50,589 nucleotides of DNA from Thermoflexus hugenholtzii JAD2 (GTDB lineage: Bacteria; Pseudomonadota; Gammaproteobacteria; Burkholderiales; Burkholderiaceae), in contig CALPOM020000006.1 in assembly GCA_943325205.2 (NCBI GenBank), positions 1 through 50,589 of the forward strand, written 5' to 3'. Below, piece by piece: positions 41,227 to 50,589 of this stretch (positions are counted from its first letter, which is position 1; each line of letters starts with the position of its first letter). The position numbers were made by a program, and so were the translations under genes. The notes below the pieces were generated by a model. The model was not told the origin of the DNA. It ran no database searches and was given only the letters and a program-made list of their open reading frames with translations.

Positions 41227-42669
41227 TTATACAATTTCTAGGAGTAATTGCTTCGCTTCTTGCAAAATATCAGATGCCCCATCAGAATCCAAACTCGTTA
41301 ATTCTTGAAGTATGATTTTGGCCGTTGCATAGTCCATAATTTTTATATAAGATTTCGCCAAATTTAAACGCAGTTGTTGATCATTACGACTCAGTAAAGA
41401 TTTCGAGGTTCTCAGCTGACTATCTAGACTAGTTTTACTTGGCAAAATAGCAGGCGCATCCAAATCAAGGTTAATTGAGTCAAAAAGCTTTTGAACATTA
41501 GCAGGAACTGCTGCTGAATTAACAGGAATTGGTTCTCGATTAATCGATGGACTATGGGATTGCAATGCAAGGTGATCTTGTTTGGGAAAATTTTCTTGAG
41601 GCTGGACGAATACATCCTGCGACACCTTTGCTGGCCTGATGAACCAAAATAACAAAATAAGAAGTCCAACTAGGGCTACTAACAAATATCCATATTGATT
41701 TATAGTATTTTTAAAAAATCCCAAAAATTCTGGCGCTAATATGCCTTTCTCAAGCAGGCTTTTCTCTTTACCCATTAACTGATTTAAATCGGCAATATTT
41801 TTTTCCAGTTGAGCAACGCGGTCCCGAGCTTGTTCTAAAAGTTTTTGTTGCGCAATTAACTCCTCGTCGCGTTTGGCTTGATTTAAACTTGCCACAGATT
41901 CTTCTTGGGCAGAGCCAACCTGTAAGCGATCTTGCCCCAAAGTATCAGTCCTATCAGACCGATTGAGAAAGACCTCATTTGAAGACCGAGCAGCCATACC
42001 CTGAGTTAAATCATTCAAGGCGGAACGAACAAACTGATTAGCCTCTGCTGAGGAAATAGAAAAAGCCATATTCGCTGAGGGCAACGCTAAGACTTCCCCA
42101 GCTTTTAAACGGTGAATACTGCCTGATACAAAAGCCTTTGGATTACTTCTATACAAAGCTAACATGACTTGACTGGCTTGGATACCAGGAAAATCATCTG
42201 CTAATTCCGTAGCAATTAAACTTAAACTCTCTCCGAATTGCACTTCTCTTTTGATCTGGGTAGGATTAATCAGCGTATAGACACGGGTTAGTCTGCCTGT
42301 AGCCCATTTCAATTCAATAACAACATCCCTGAAGATCGACTCATCTAATGCGGTTGGTTGGAGATATTGTAGGCGAATAAAGGTAGGCCTTTGGGCAGCA
42401 TCTTTGGCAATCCAGATACGGGGTAAGGCTTCAATATTTGGCCTAAGAATGCCAAAGCGATCATAGCTAGCCTGACTGCCTATGTGAACTTCTAAAGCAT
42501 TCAATTGAGCCACTTCGTTGGCTGGAATTAACAAGGCAATTTTTGCATCTAAAGCTTGTTCAGCTCTTGAGAGGATGCTCAAATTTCCTAAACTAACTGC
42601 CCACACTGAACCGGAGAAAGTTAAACTCAATAGTACCCATAGCCAACGAGGTATAGAACGAATCAACAA
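41227..42669 (-). CDS. fimV: Short FimV-like peptidoglycan-binding protein
   Basis: FimV proteins act at the cell pole in type IV pilus and motility functions. The N-terminal signal peptide ends SGSVWAVSLG. LSILSRAEQALDAKIALL is the conserved FimV N-terminal domain, and a LysM-like part (about 137-203, VQFGESLSLIATELAD) follows. A coiled coil is at about 255-305, one membrane helix at about 318-340 (YGYLLVALVGLLILLFWFI), and a short C-terminal TPR-like cap (NLAKSYIKIMDYATAKIIL). At 480 residues it is well below the 700-900 of many homologues, lacking the long acidic cytoplasmic region. It begins with TTG right after the asd stop, with GAGG five bases before it. Confidence 0.88.
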   Translation of the reverse strand: MLIRSIPRWLWVLLSLTFSGSVWAVSLGNLSILSRAEQALDAKIALLIPANEVAQLNALEVHIGSQASYDRFGILRPNIEALPRIWIAKDAAQRPTFIRLQYLQPTALDESIFRDVVIELKWATGRLTRVYTLINPTQIKREVQFGESLSLIATELADDFPGIQASQVMLALYRSNPKAFVSGSIHRLKAGEVLALPSANMAFSISSAEANQFVRSALNDLTQGMAARSSNEVFLNRSDRTDTLGQDRLQVGSAQEESVASLNQAKRDEELIAQQKLLEQARDRVAQLEKNIADLNQLMGKEKSLLEKGILAPEFLGFFKNTINQYGYLLVALVGLLILLFWFIRPAKVSQDVFVQPQENFPKQDHLALQSHSPSINREPIPVNSAAVPANVQKLFDSINLDLDAPAILPSKTSLDSQLRTSKSLLSRNDQQLRLNLAKSYIKIMDYATAKIILQELTSLDSDGASDILQEAKQLLLEIV

Positions 42670-43818
42670 TTAAGCCTCTACCAATAGACGTAAAATCCTG
42701 CGTAAGGGTTCAGCAGCCCCCCATAATAGTTGATCCCCTACCGTAAATGCACCAATAAATTCTGGACCCATCGCTAACTGATGAAGCCGTCCAACCGGAA
42801 TCGTTAATGTCCCAGTAACAGCTGCTGGAGTCAGATATTTTTCGGATAAAACCCGCTCATTAGGCACTAACTGAACCCATGGGTTTGCTGATGCAATCAA
42901 ATGCTCTAATTCCGGCATCGGTACTTCTTTTTTTAACTTGATGGTTAAACCCTGCGAGTGACAGCGCATTGCCCCAACCCGCACACAGATGCCATCAATC
43001 GGAATACTACCGGGCTGCCTAAAAGGCGGTAGGCCAAGAATCTTATTGGTTTCTGACCCACCTTTGAACTCCTCTTTACTTTGACCAAATGCTACCTCAT
43101 CATCGATCCACGGAATCAAACTACCAGCAAGAGCTGTTCCACGAAAATTTTCTTTAGGAAATTCATCCGAACGCAAAGTCTGGCTAATCTTTTGATCGAT
43201 TTCTAATATAGCAGAAGCTGGATTGCCCAAAGCCCCCTTCACTGAATCGTGTAAAGCTCCCATCTGCAATAAAAGTTCACGCATATTCTGCGCACCTGCT
43301 CCAGAAGCTGCTTGATAAGTCATGACTGAAATCCACTCGACTAAGCCTGCCTGAAAAAGTCCACCAAGGCCCATTAGCATCAAGCTAACGGTACAGTTAC
43401 CCCCAATCCAATTTTTCCCACCAGCGAAAAGCGCACGATCAATCACAGACCGGTTCACAGGGTCCAAAACAATCACGGCATCTGGATTCATACGTAATGT
43501 ACTAGCAGCATCAATCCAATGCCCTTGCCAACCAGCAGCCCGAAGAGGAGCAAAAATAGCCTTGGTGTAGTCACCGCCCTGACAAGTGATAATCATGTCA
43601 CACTGCTGCAGAGCTTTTAAATCATTAGCATCATGTAAAACAGAAGTATTTGAAGAACTAGTTAAGCCCTGAATCATCGGTGCGGGACCGCCGACATTGC
43701 TCGTACTAAAAAAAATCGGCTCGATTAGGGCAAAATCGCCCTCCTCCTGCATTCTCTCCAGAAGAACACTACCAACCATCCCCCGCCAACCAACGAAACC
43801 CACTACTGGAACTGACAT
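42670..43818 (-). CDS. asd: Aspartate-semialdehyde dehydrogenase
   Basis: NADPH-dependent reduction of aspartyl phosphate to the semialdehyde, feeding Lys/DAP, Thr and Met synthesis. [17 protein letters not shown] (7-23) is the Rossmann motif. Catalytic Cys142 is in [27 protein letters not shown] and the later [11 protein letters not shown] are family motifs. 382 residues, the gram-negative type. ATG at 43818 with AAGG upstream. It links functionally to dapD and dapE in this window and to metZ. Confidence 0.97.
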   Translation of the reverse strand: MSVPVVGFVGWRGMVGSVLLERMQEEGDFALIEPIFFSTSNVGGPAPMIQGLTSSSNTSVLHDANDLKALQQCDMIITCQGGDYTKAIFAPLRAAGWQGHWIDAASTLRMNPDAVIVLDPVNRSVIDRALFAGGKNWIGGNCTVSLMLMGLGGLFQAGLVEWISVMTYQAASGAGAQNMRELLLQMGALHDSVKGALGNPASAILEIDQKISQTLRSDEFPKENFRGTALAGSLIPWIDDEVAFGQSKEEFKGGSETNKILGLPPFRQPGSIPIDGICVRVGAMRCHSQGLTIKLKKEVPMPELEHLIASANPWVQLVPNERVLSEKYLTPAAVTGTLTIPVGRLHQLAMGPEFIGAFTVGDQLLWGAAEPLRRILRLLVEA

Positions 43819-44075
43819 ATAGCAACCTTACAAATAAAATATCTATTTTAGCCCGAACCCATGTAATCCGATAGTAGCTTTCTTTTGCAGGCAATTGGGA
43901 GCATTTTTGTTCATCGCTTCATCCAAGCTGAACAAACCTAACTGCAAAAGATCAAACACGTTGAGCCAGTAAAAATTCATCCACCAAAACAAACCCTAGA
44001 ACTCGTCCACGCTAGAGCAGAAAAGTCTTTGATAAGATCATCGTCAAGATGAACTCATCAATTCCAGTTGGGATT
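43819..44075. other. 257-bp spacer between leuB and asd
   Basis: The longest gap in the sdh-metZ run. It is AT-rich, with no strong hairpin. TTACAT, 17 bases, GATATT near 43830-43860 on the minus strand is a weak promoter candidate for asd. A 23-codon open frame (43843-43914, minus) is too short to call. Confidence 0.4.
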
Positions 44076-45146
44076 TTATTTCAGTGCGTTTAAGACCGCC
44101 TGACCCATTTGGGCAGTTCCAACCTTCTTCGTGCCATCAGTATAAATATCACTAGTGCGATACCCATCGGTGAGAACCTGTTGAACTGCACGCTCAATGC
44201 GAGTTGCTTGCTCAGGCTTACCAAGTGAGTAACGTAACATCATTGCGGCCGATAAGATCGTTGCTAATGGATTTGCAATACCTTGGCCGGCTATGTCAGG
44301 GGCTGAACCATGACTAGGTTCATATAATCCCTTGTTGTGGGCATCGAGTGACGCAGAGGGTAACATGCCAATCGAACCAGTTAACATAGCCGCTTCATCA
44401 GACAAGATATCACCAAATAAGTTTCCTGTTACAACCACATCGAATGCCTTGGGGGCTTTTACAAGTTGCATTGCAGCATTGTCGACATACATATGGGTTA
44501 ACTCAACATCGGGATATTCTTTGCCCACCTCAGACATTATCTCGCGCCACAGTTGGGATGTTTCTAAAACATTCGATTTATCCACACTACACACACGTTT
44601 ATTTCGTTTACGAGCGGCCGCAAAAGCTACATGACCGATTCTACGGACCTCTGGCTCGCTATATCGCATCGTGTCAAAACCTTCTCTAGCCCCGGGAAAT
44701 AAACCATCCGTGGCCGTTCTAATGCCTTTGGGAGAGCCAAAATAGACATCGCCATTTAGCTCACGAACAATCAAAATATCCAAGCCTGCAACAATCTCAG
44801 GCTTTAAGGATGAAGCCGATGTTAATTCCGGATAACAAATCGCTGGACGCAAGTTAGCAAATAAAGCTAAATGTTTTCGTAATCCTAAAATAGCTTGCTC
44901 GGGACGCAATTCACGGGGTAATTGATCATACTTAAAATCCCCAACTGAACCAAATAAGATCGCGTCAGCCTCTTTTGCCAACTGCAGCGTTGCAGGTGGC
45001 AAAGGGTGCCCATCTGCTTCATATCCAGCACCCCCAACAGGTGCCTCCTCTAGGGTAAAAGATTCGTCAAGGTTTTCCAATACTAGACGCGCTTGGGCAA
45101 TAATTTCAGGGCCGATGCCATCACCGGGCAAAATAGCTATCTTCAT
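44076..45146 (-). CDS. leuB: 3-isopropylmalate dehydrogenase
   Basis: Oxidative decarboxylation of 3-isopropylmalate in leucine synthesis, NAD+ dependent. [15 protein letters not shown] is the classic start, and [30 protein letters not shown], the metal site DNAAMQL and [11 protein letters not shown] follow. [18 protein letters not shown] is the C-terminal signature. 356 residues from the ATG at 45146 with AGGA seven bases upstream. The frame also extends further upstream into leuD, but that extension does not look like the family. It follows leuD by 17 bases. Confidence 0.97.
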   Translation of the reverse strand: MKIAILPGDGIGPEIIAQARLVLENLDESFTLEEAPVGGAGYEADGHPLPPATLQLAKEADAILFGSVGDFKYDQLPRELRPEQAILGLRKHLALFANLRPAICYPELTSASSLKPEIVAGLDILIVRELNGDVYFGSPKGIRTATDGLFPGAREGFDTMRYSEPEVRRIGHVAFAAARKRNKRVCSVDKSNVLETSQLWREIMSEVGKEYPDVELTHMYVDNAAMQLVKAPKAFDVVVTGNLFGDILSDEAAMLTGSIGMLPSASLDAHNKGLYEPSHGSAPDIAGQGIANPLATILSAAMMLRYSLGKPEQATRIERAVQQVLTDGYRTSDIYTDGTKKVGTAQMGQAVLNALK

Positions 45147-45163
45147 GATGTGTCCTAATTGAG

Positions 45164-45811
45164 TTAGGGTAACTTGGCTTCTAACCAAGGCATTTTTAGA
45201 ATACGTTCCGCCTCAAAACGTTTGATTTTATCTGAGTGCCGCAGCGTTAAACCAATATCATCAAAGCCATTAATTAAGCAGTATTTCCGAAAAGGCGTTA
45301 CTTCAAAAGCATAAGTTCGACCATCTCCAGACCGAACAACTTGCTCAGCTAAATCAACCGTTAACTGATATCCATTGAACGCTAAAGTTTCAGTGAACAA
45401 ATGATCGACCTCAAGACTACTCAAGACAATCGGTAAAATACCGTTTTTAAAGCAGTTATTCATAAAAATATCTGCAAAACTAGGCGCTATGATCGCCCGA
45501 AAACCATACTGTTCAAGGGCCCAAGGTGCATGTTCACGGGAACTACCACACCCAAAATTTTTCTTGGCCAATAAAATGCTGCCATGTTGGTAGCGGGACT
45601 GATTTAACACAAAATCTGGATTAATAGGCCGATTCCGACAATCTTGACCAGGCTCTCCATGATCCAAATATCGCCACTCATCAAACAAGTTTTGACCGAA
45701 ACCTGTCCTCGCAATTGATTTTAAAAACTGCTTCGGAATGATTGCGTCGGTATCGACATTTTCCCGATTAAGAGGGACAACGATACCTTGGTGAACAGTA
45801 AAAGCTTGCAT
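45164..45811 (-). CDS. leuD: 3-isopropylmalate dehydratase small subunit
   Basis: Swivel domain of isopropylmalate isomerase, paired with Leu[17 protein letters not shown] (18-33), the substrate-recognition [14 protein letters not shown] and [22 protein letters not shown] are diagnostic. 215 residues is normal. It is separated from leuC by a small entericidin-like gene, an arrangement also seen in other Burkholderiales. Confidence 0.97.
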   Translation of the reverse strand: MQAFTVHQGIVVPLNRENVDTDAIIPKQFLKSIARTGFGQNLFDEWRYLDHGEPGQDCRNRPINPDFVLNQSRYQHGSILLAKKNFGCGSSREHAPWALEQYGFRAIIAPSFADIFMNNCFKNGILPIVLSSLEVDHLFTETLAFNGYQLTVDLAEQVVRSGDGRTYAFEVTPFRKYCLINGFDDIGLTLRHSDKIKRFEAERILKMPWLEAKLP

Positions 45812-45854
45812 ATGAACTCGTTGGTTAATTTGTTATCAGAAATTCTATCAAGTC

Positions 45855-46100
45855 TTATTTAATGGGGGTGACCAACGCTCCAGCCGCACCCGAATCTGGT
45901 GTTGAAACTGGCGCAACGGGCTGCTCTGGACTTGTGGATGGTTTTGCTGAATTACTACTAGAGGCAGCCTGCGAAGACTTTTGGATTGAGGAGCCAACCG
46001 CTTGCATATCGCGACCAAGACCCTCTACTGTAGAACACGAAACGATTGCACCTAAATATAAAATGCTACAAGCCAATAGGCAATTTCGCCGAATATTCAT
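45855..46100 (-). CDS. Entericidin-like small lipoprotein
   Basis: 81 residues. A short signal peptide with a likely lipobox ends at Cys22 (IVSC). The text after it, CSTVEGLGRDMQAVGSSIQK, follows the entericidin pattern C-x-T-x-x-G-x-G-x-D-x4-G-x-x-I. In E. coli, entericidin B is a stress-induced toxic lipoprotein and entericidin A its antidote. Here a Ser/Pro/Ala-rich tail of about 35 residues follows, longer than in E. coli. Start ATG at 46100 with GAG close upstream; an upstream TTG is less likely. It sits between leuC and leuD. The function here is unknown. Confidence 0.8.
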   Translation of the reverse strand: MNIRRNCLLACSILYLGAIVSCSTVEGLGRDMQAVGSSIQKSSQAASSSNSAKPSTSPEQPVAPVSTPDSGAAGALVTPIK

Positions 46101-46121
46101 GATCTCATCTTCCAAACAATT

Positions 46122-47531
46122 TTAAGCAATTTTTCGTACATCGACAAAATGCCCTTCAATAGCAGCCGCAGCCGCCATCGCAGGACTCACTAAATGCGTT
46201 CTCCCTCCGGCTCCCTGCCGACCTTCAAAGTTTCGATTAGACGTTGAGGCGCAACGCTCCCCAGGCTCTAGCCGATCTGCATTCATCGCCAAACACATCG
46301 AACAGCCCGGCTCTCGCCATTCAAAGCCAGCTGCTTTAAAAAGCAAGTCAAGTCCTTCTTTTTCAGCTTGTGCCTTAACGAGGCCAGAGCCAGGAACAAC
46401 TAATGCTAATTTAACATGGTCAGCTACCCGCTTGCCTATGCGCTCAACGACTTTAGCGGCACTTCTCAAATCCTCAATTCGGCTGTTTGTACAGGAACCA
46501 ATAAATACTTTATCAATTCGAATGGAGTCAATGGGCATATTCGGCTCTAAACCCATATATTCAAGGGCTCGCTCGATAGCCAAACGCTTCGCGGGGTCTT
46601 TTTCTTTATCCGGATCAGGCACTTGATCATCAATACTAAGAACCATCTCTGGAGAGGTTCCCCAACTAACTTGCGGCTTTATTTCTTCAGCGCGTAATGT
46701 GACAACTTGATCAAATACCGCATCTTGATCCGTGTGTAGGTTCCGCCAATATTGGATAGCATGCGACCAAGCCTGCCCTTGAGGGGAGTATGGCCGGTTT
46801 TGAACGTATTCAATTGTTTTTTCATCGACGGCTACAAGACCAGCTCTAGCGCCAGCTTCAATTGCCATGTTACAGAGTGTCATCCGACCCTCCATCGATA
46901 AATGCGCAATCGCCTCTCCAGCAAATTCGATGGTATGACCAGTACCACCAGCAGTTCCTATCCTACCAATAATTGCTAAAACAATATCTTTTGCAGAACA
47001 GCCCTGGGATAAACGGCCATCAACCCGAACTAACATGTTCTTACTTTTCTTCATCAGTAAAGTTTGAGTAGCTAATACGTGCTCAACCTCGGACGTACCA
47101 ATTCCAAATGCTAAAGCACCAAAAGCACCATGTGTACTAGTATGAGAGTCACCACAAACGATTGTCATACCGGGCAATGTAGCGCCCTGCTCAGGACCAA
47201 TGACATGCACAATACCCTGTCGACGATCGTGCATTTTAAACTGTGTAATTCCTAAGCGATCACAATTATTATCCAACGTATCAACTTGTAATTTGGAGAC
47301 CGGATCGACAATCCCCTCTGAACGGTCCGTAGTTGGTACGTTATGATCTGATACAGCTAAGTTAGCGGCATTGCGCCAGAGCTTTCTTCCAGCAATCTCA
47401 AGGCCTTCAAAAGCTTGCGGGCTAGTGACCTCATGCAAAAGATGTCGGTCAATATAAAGCACTGCTGTGCCATCTTCCTCAACGTGTATTACATGATCAT
47501 CCCAAAGTTTGTCATACAAGGTCCGAGCCAT
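46122..47531 (-). CDS. leuC: 3-isopropylmalate dehydratase large subunit
   Basis: Aconitase-type enzyme that isomerises 2- to 3-isopropylmalate with LeuD. [4Fe-4S] ligands lie in GSCTNSR and in [29 protein letters not shown] and [15 protein letters not shown] are further signatures. 469 residues is normal. The ATG at 47531 has a strong AGGAG upstream. It lies 12 bases after gltA, so the leu genes may be read from the gltA/sdh transcript. Confidence 0.97.
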   Translation of the reverse strand: MARTLYDKLWDDHVIHVEEDGTAVLYIDRHLLHEVTSPQAFEGLEIAGRKLWRNAANLAVSDHNVPTTDRSEGIVDPVSKLQVDTLDNNCDRLGITQFKMHDRRQGIVHVIGPEQGATLPGMTIVCGDSHTSTHGAFGALAFGIGTSEVEHVLATQTLLMKKSKNMLVRVDGRLSQGCSAKDIVLAIIGRIGTAGGTGHTIEFAGEAIAHLSMEGRMTLCNMAIEAGARAGLVAVDEKTIEYVQNRPYSPQGQAWSHAIQYWRNLHTDQDAVFDQVVTLRAEEIKPQVSWGTSPEMVLSIDDQVPDPDKEKDPAKRLAIERALEYMGLEPNMPIDSIRIDKVFIGSCTNSRIEDLRSAAKVVERIGKRVADHVKLALVVPGSGLVKAQAEKEGLDLLFKAAGFEWREPGCSMCLAMNADRLEPGERCASTSNRNFEGRQGAGGRTHLVSPAMAAAAAIEGHFVDVRKIA

Positions 47532-47543
47532 GTAATCTCCTAA

Positions 47544-48854
47544 TTATCGTTTAGCGATGGCAGGAACGGAGCGTGTTACGCTACCATTAAAAAGCTGTCT
47601 AGGCCGACCAATCTTATACTCAGGATCCGTAATCATTTCTTCCCATTGCGATATCCAACCAACCGTCCTGGCTAATGCAAATACGCAGGTAAACATGTCG
47701 GTCGGTATGCCCAGGGCACGCTGCACAATACCCGAGTAAAAATCGACATTCGGATATAACTTACGACTGACAAAGTACTCATCCTCTAAAGCAATCTTTT
47801 CTAAGGTCATCGCTAATTTAAATAATGGATCATCCCCCAGCCCAAGCTCATTTAAAACTTCGTAACACGTCTCACGCATTAATTTTGCGCGTGGATCAAA
47901 GTTTTTATAAACGCGATGACCAAATCCCATTAAACGAACACCAGAATCTTTATCTTTGACTTTAGCAATGAACTCACCAATTTTTTCCACACCACCCATT
48001 TTTTGGATATTCTCGAGCATTTGTAAACATGCTTCATTCGCTCCACCATGTGCTGGCCCCCATAAACAGGCGACGCCTGCTGCAATGGCGGCAAATGGAT
48101 TGGTTCCGGAAGAACCCGCTAAACGCACTGTTGAAGTAGATGCATTTTGCTCGTGATCTGCATGCAAAATAAAGATCCGATCAAGAGCCCGCACTAAAAC
48201 AGGATTTACTTCATAATCCTCACAAGGATTACCAAACATCATCCGCATAAAATTAGCTGTATAGGACAAATTATTTTTCGGATAAATAAAAGGCTGCCCG
48301 ATCGAGTATTTGTAAGCCATCGCAACTAAGGTCGGCATTTTGGCAACTAAACGAATTTGGGCGATCTCACGCACTTTGGCATCGGAGTAATCCAGTCCAT
48401 CATGGTAAAACGCTGCCATACCACCAACAAGTCCCGTTAGAACTGCCATTGGGTGGGCGTCGCGCCGAAAACCACGCAGAAAAAACTGCATTTGCTCATG
48501 CACCATCGTATGGTGCATGACTAAATGATCAAAATCCGTTTTTTCTTTTTGATTGGGTAGCTTGCCATTGAGTAACAAAAAGCAAGTCTCTAAAAAATCG
48601 CAGTTGACAGCCAACTCATCAATCGGATATCCGCGATATAGCAGCTCGCCCTTATCGCCATCAATGTAAGTGATTTTTGATGAGCAAGAAGCTGTTGACA
48701 TAAATCCTGGGTCGTAAGTAAATTTTCCAGTCTTACCATAAAGCTTACTAATATCGATTACATCTGGCCCAACCGTGCCTTTGTATATAGGCATCTCGAT
48801 GGACGGTGAACCATCGGAAAAGGATATCGTTGCTTTAATATCAGAGGGTGTCAT
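47544..48854 (-). CDS. gltA: Citrate synthase
   Basis: Type II (hexameric, gram-negative) citrate synthase, joining acetyl-CoA and oxaloacetate. Active-site text includes [38 protein letters not shown] and [16 protein letters not shown]. The extended N-terminal domain (1-60) with [14 protein letters not shown] is as in E. coli GltA. 436 residues. The ATG at 48854 has AAGGA upstream. It is preceded by a 107-base spacer after sdhE. Confidence 0.98.
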   Translation of the reverse strand: MTPSDIKATISFSDGSPSIEMPIYKGTVGPDVIDISKLYGKTGKFTYDPGFMSTASCSSKITYIDGDKGELLYRGYPIDELAVNCDFLETCFLLLNGKLPNQKEKTDFDHLVMHHTMVHEQMQFFLRGFRRDAHPMAVLTGLVGGMAAFYHDGLDYSDAKVREIAQIRLVAKMPTLVAMAYKYSIGQPFIYPKNNLSYTANFMRMMFGNPCEDYEVNPVLVRALDRIFILHADHEQNASTSTVRLAGSSGTNPFAAIAAGVACLWGPAHGGANEACLQMLENIQKMGGVEKIGEFIAKVKDKDSGVRLMGFGHRVYKNFDPRAKLMRETCYEVLNELGLGDDPLFKLAMTLEKIALEDEYFVSRKLYPNVDFYSGIVQRALGIPTDMFTCVFALARTVGWISQWEEMITDPEYKIGRPRQLFNGSVTRSVPAIAKR

Positions 48855-48961
48855 TTTGAAATTTCCTTCTTATTTTTTATTGAACTCTAATGCCAGTTAA
48901 TTAAAACTCCACAGTAACAAATTTAAAACACAATATATCTGAGTAATCGACGCGAATAATT

Positions 48962-49219
48962 TTACACTTGTTGAAGTTGCTGCAGTACTTGCTTTACTTC
49001 TACACAATCTAAATTGCCTGAAGGCAAAGTTCGCCCCAAGAACAAATCCAACAAATCATTATCACTCAAGTCAAATAGCTGATCCAGAGCTAAGACATCA
49101 GTCATGCTCAAGGTCTGTGCATAACGATTAAAAAATCGCTCAATAATCAGATCGTTTTCTAATAAACCTCTTCTGGCACTCCATCGCAAACGAGATAAAG
49201 TACCAGAATCAATACTCAT
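48962..49219 (-). CDS. sdhE: FAD assembly factor SdhE
   Basis: Small helical protein that promotes covalent attachment of FAD to SdhA (and FrdA). The key RGLLEND motif (RGxxE, Arg17 to Glu21) and ERFF are present, and the C-terminal segment DLSDNDLLDLFLGR is typical. 85 residues is normal. The start overlaps the sdhB stop by four bases (ATGA), so it is made with its client complex. Confidence 0.95.
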   Translation of the reverse strand: MSIDSGTLSRLRWSARRGLLENDLIIERFFNRYAQTLSMTDVLALDQLFDLSDNDLLDLFLGRTLPSGNLDCVEVKQVLQQLQQV

Positions 49220-49923
49220 ACTGCCCGTCGCACCATCAACTCTTTAATTTTTCCAATGGCCTTGGTTGGATTTAAGCCCTTTGGACAGACATCAACACAA
49301 TTCATAATTGTATGACATCTAAATAAGCGATACGGATCCTCGAGGTTGTCAAGGCGCTCTGAAGTGACGTGGTCACGACTGTCTGCAATAAATCGGTAGG
49401 CTTGCAAAAGACCGGCTGGACCAACAAACTTATCTGGATTCCACCAAAATGAAGGGCAAGCCGTTGAGCAAGACGCACATAAAATACATTCGTATAAACC
49501 GTTCAGTTCATCCCGTTCCTCGGGCGATTGCAAACGCTCCTTTTCTGGCGGAGGCGTGTCATTGACTAAATATGGCCGAATCGAATGATACTGCTTAAAA
49601 AAGTTGGTCATATCAACAATCAAATCTCGCACAACCGGCAAGCCAGGCAATGGACGCAGAGTAATTTTACTCGGGAGTGTGAGCATATTGGTAAGACATG
49701 CAAGACCATTTTTGCCATTAATGTTCATGGCGTCAGACCCACAAACACCCTCCCGACAAGAACGCCTAAAAGAGAGCGTTTCATCTAGTTTTTTTAGTTT
49801 CATTAAGACATCTAAAAGCATTCTCTCATCGCCATCAAGCTCCAGCTCGTAAGTCTGCATCCGAGGCGCGGCATCTTTATCAGGATCGTAACGGTAAACT
49901 TCAATAATTCGTGTTTGGCTCAT
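49216..49923 (-). CDS. sdhB: Succinate dehydrogenase iron-sulfur subunit
   Basis: Electron-transfer subunit of complex II. The [2Fe-2S] site has Cys56, Cys61, Asp64 and Cys76 (SCREGVCGSD...LAC), with Asp as in E. coli. The [4Fe-4S] and [3Fe-4S] sites are CILCASCSTACP and CHTIMNCVDVCPKGLNP. 235 residues is normal. The ATG at 49923 has GAGGG upstream and lies 11 bases after sdhA. Confidence 0.98.
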   Translation of the reverse strand: MSQTRIIEVYRYDPDKDAAPRMQTYELELDGDERMLLDVLMKLKKLDETLSFRRSCREGVCGSDAMNINGKNGLACLTNMLTLPSKITLRPLPGLPVVRDLIVDMTNFFKQYHSIRPYLVNDTPPPEKERLQSPEERDELNGLYECILCASCSTACPSFWWNPDKFVGPAGLLQAYRFIADSRDHVTSERLDNLEDPYRLFRCHTIMNCVDVCPKGLNPTKAIGKIKELMVRRAV

Positions 49924-49934
49924 TTTTTTTCCCT

Positions 49935-50589
49935 CTAGAATGTGCGTACTTTTGGCGGAATAGATTCTGCAGTCAATGGCTTGAGATTGACCGGCTTAAA
50001 CTCCATTCGATTATTTTCTTTAAACCACAATGAGTGCTTTAACCAATTCACATCATCACGTTCAGGACAGTCATCATGGGCATGCGCGCCACGACTTTCT
50101 TGACGCGTTGCAGCGGAGGTCATCGTTGAGTTGGCCGACTCCACCAAATTCGCTAACTCCAAGGCTTCAACCCGAGCTGTATTGAAAATCTTGGATTTAT
50201 CCTTGAGATGAATATTCTGAGCCCGCTGGGTTAATTCAACCATCTGCTCAACACCCTCGTCCATAATTTTTTGGGTTCTAAATACCCCACAATGCTTTTG
50301 CATGGTACTACGAATATCGTTGGCCACATCTTGGGTATATTCGCCCGAACTTGAATTATCTAGTTGCGCCAAACGGGACAACGAATAATCAGCAGCATCT
50401 GCTGGTAAGTCTTGATGATTTTTCTGTTTTAAAGCAGTAGCAACTACATGATTACCAGCCGCTCTTCCAAAAACCAATAAATCTAGTAAGGAATTGGTTC
50501 CTAAACGATTTGCGCCGTGCACCGAAACACATGAACATTCACCCATAGCATAAAAACCATTGATAATTTCATTCGGATTGCCGTTTTTA
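49935..50589 (-). CDS. sdhA: Succinate dehydrogenase flavoprotein subunit, C-terminal part
   Basis: Only the last 217 or so residues are in the window; the gene continues beyond 50589. GFYAMGECSCVSVHGANRLG then TNSLLDLLVFGRAA is the conserved FAD-domain end, and QESRGAHAHDDCPERDD carries the catalytic Arg region. The chain ends IPPKVRTF, as is usual. The frame continues uninterrupted to the window edge. The FAD-binding N-terminus and the histidine flavin attachment site are outside the window. Confidence 0.96.
   Translation of the reverse strand, partial: KNGNPNEIINGFYAMGECSCVSVHGANRLGTNSLLDLLVFGRAAGNHVVATALKQKNHQDLPADAADYSLSRLAQLDNSSSGEYTQDVANDIRSTMQKHCGVFRTQKIMDEGVEQMVELTQRAQNIHLKDKSKIFNTARVEALELANLVESANSTMTSAATRQESRGAHAHDDCPERDDVNWLKHSLWFKENNRMEFKPVNLKPLTAESIPPKVRTF

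Noticed and set aside
43843..43914. 23-codon open frame between leuB and asd (minus)
   Set aside because: Too short, no Shine-Dalgarno sequence and no recognised motif; such frames are common by chance.

Overview
The window is a chromosomal segment of a betaproteobacterium, most likely a Polynucleobacter-like member of the Burkholderiaceae. This rests on gene order and protein resemblance, not on a database search. Base composition looks AT-rich for that family (low-40s percent GC by eye), spacers are very short, and no tRNA, rRNA, CRISPR array, complete insertion sequence or prophage gene is visible. Two blocks keep a familiar Burkholderiales order: rpsB-tsf-pyrH-frr-uppS-cdsA-dxr-rseP-bamA-skp-lpxD-fabZ-lpxA-lpxB-rnhB, and sdhAB-sdhE-gltA-leuC-(entericidin-like)-leuD-leuB-asd-fimV-truA-trpF-trpB-trpA-accD-folC-SPOR-cvpA-purF-metZ.

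Region 1 (1-14248, minus strand) starts with ribosomal protein S2 and EF-Ts. It continues through UMP kinase, ribosome recycling factor, undecaprenyl-PP synthase, CDP-DAG synthase, DXP reductoisomerase, the RseP site-2 protease, the BamA outer-membrane insertase, the Skp chaperone and four lipid A / fatty acid genes, and ends in RNase HII, cut by the window edge. The theme is translation plus envelope building. The only gene-free stretch above 300 bp is 12218-12616, between tsf and pyrH. It holds short direct repeats, a possible decayed ORF and a candidate pyrH promoter. The rpsB leader (about 14257-14324) folds on paper into a three-way junction and may be an S2-responsive control element.

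Region 2 (14479-28092): map and glnD read rightward. ligA, zipA and smc read leftward. dapD, an ArsC/Spx-like gene, dapE and prmB form a tight rightward cluster for lysine/meso-DAP synthesis and ribosomal protein L3 methylation.

Region 3 (28154-30810, minus): a hotdog thioesterase, radA, an unrecognised periplasmic charged helical protein and a DUF442-type phosphatase.

Region 4 (30821-50589, minus): a long run in which sdhA (cut by the window edge), sdhB, sdhE and gltA feed the TCA cycle. leuC, an entericidin-like lipoprotein gene, leuD and leuB follow, then asd, a short FimV-like gene, truA, trpFBA, accD, folC, a SPOR-domain gene, cvpA, purF and metZ.

The window is mainly housekeeping. I see no clearly new multi-gene system. 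The points most worth a second look are an RseP that appears to lack one PDZ domain, the structured rpsB leader, the repeat-bearing tsf-pyrH spacer, the entericidin-like gene inside the leu cluster and the periplasmic protein next to radA.
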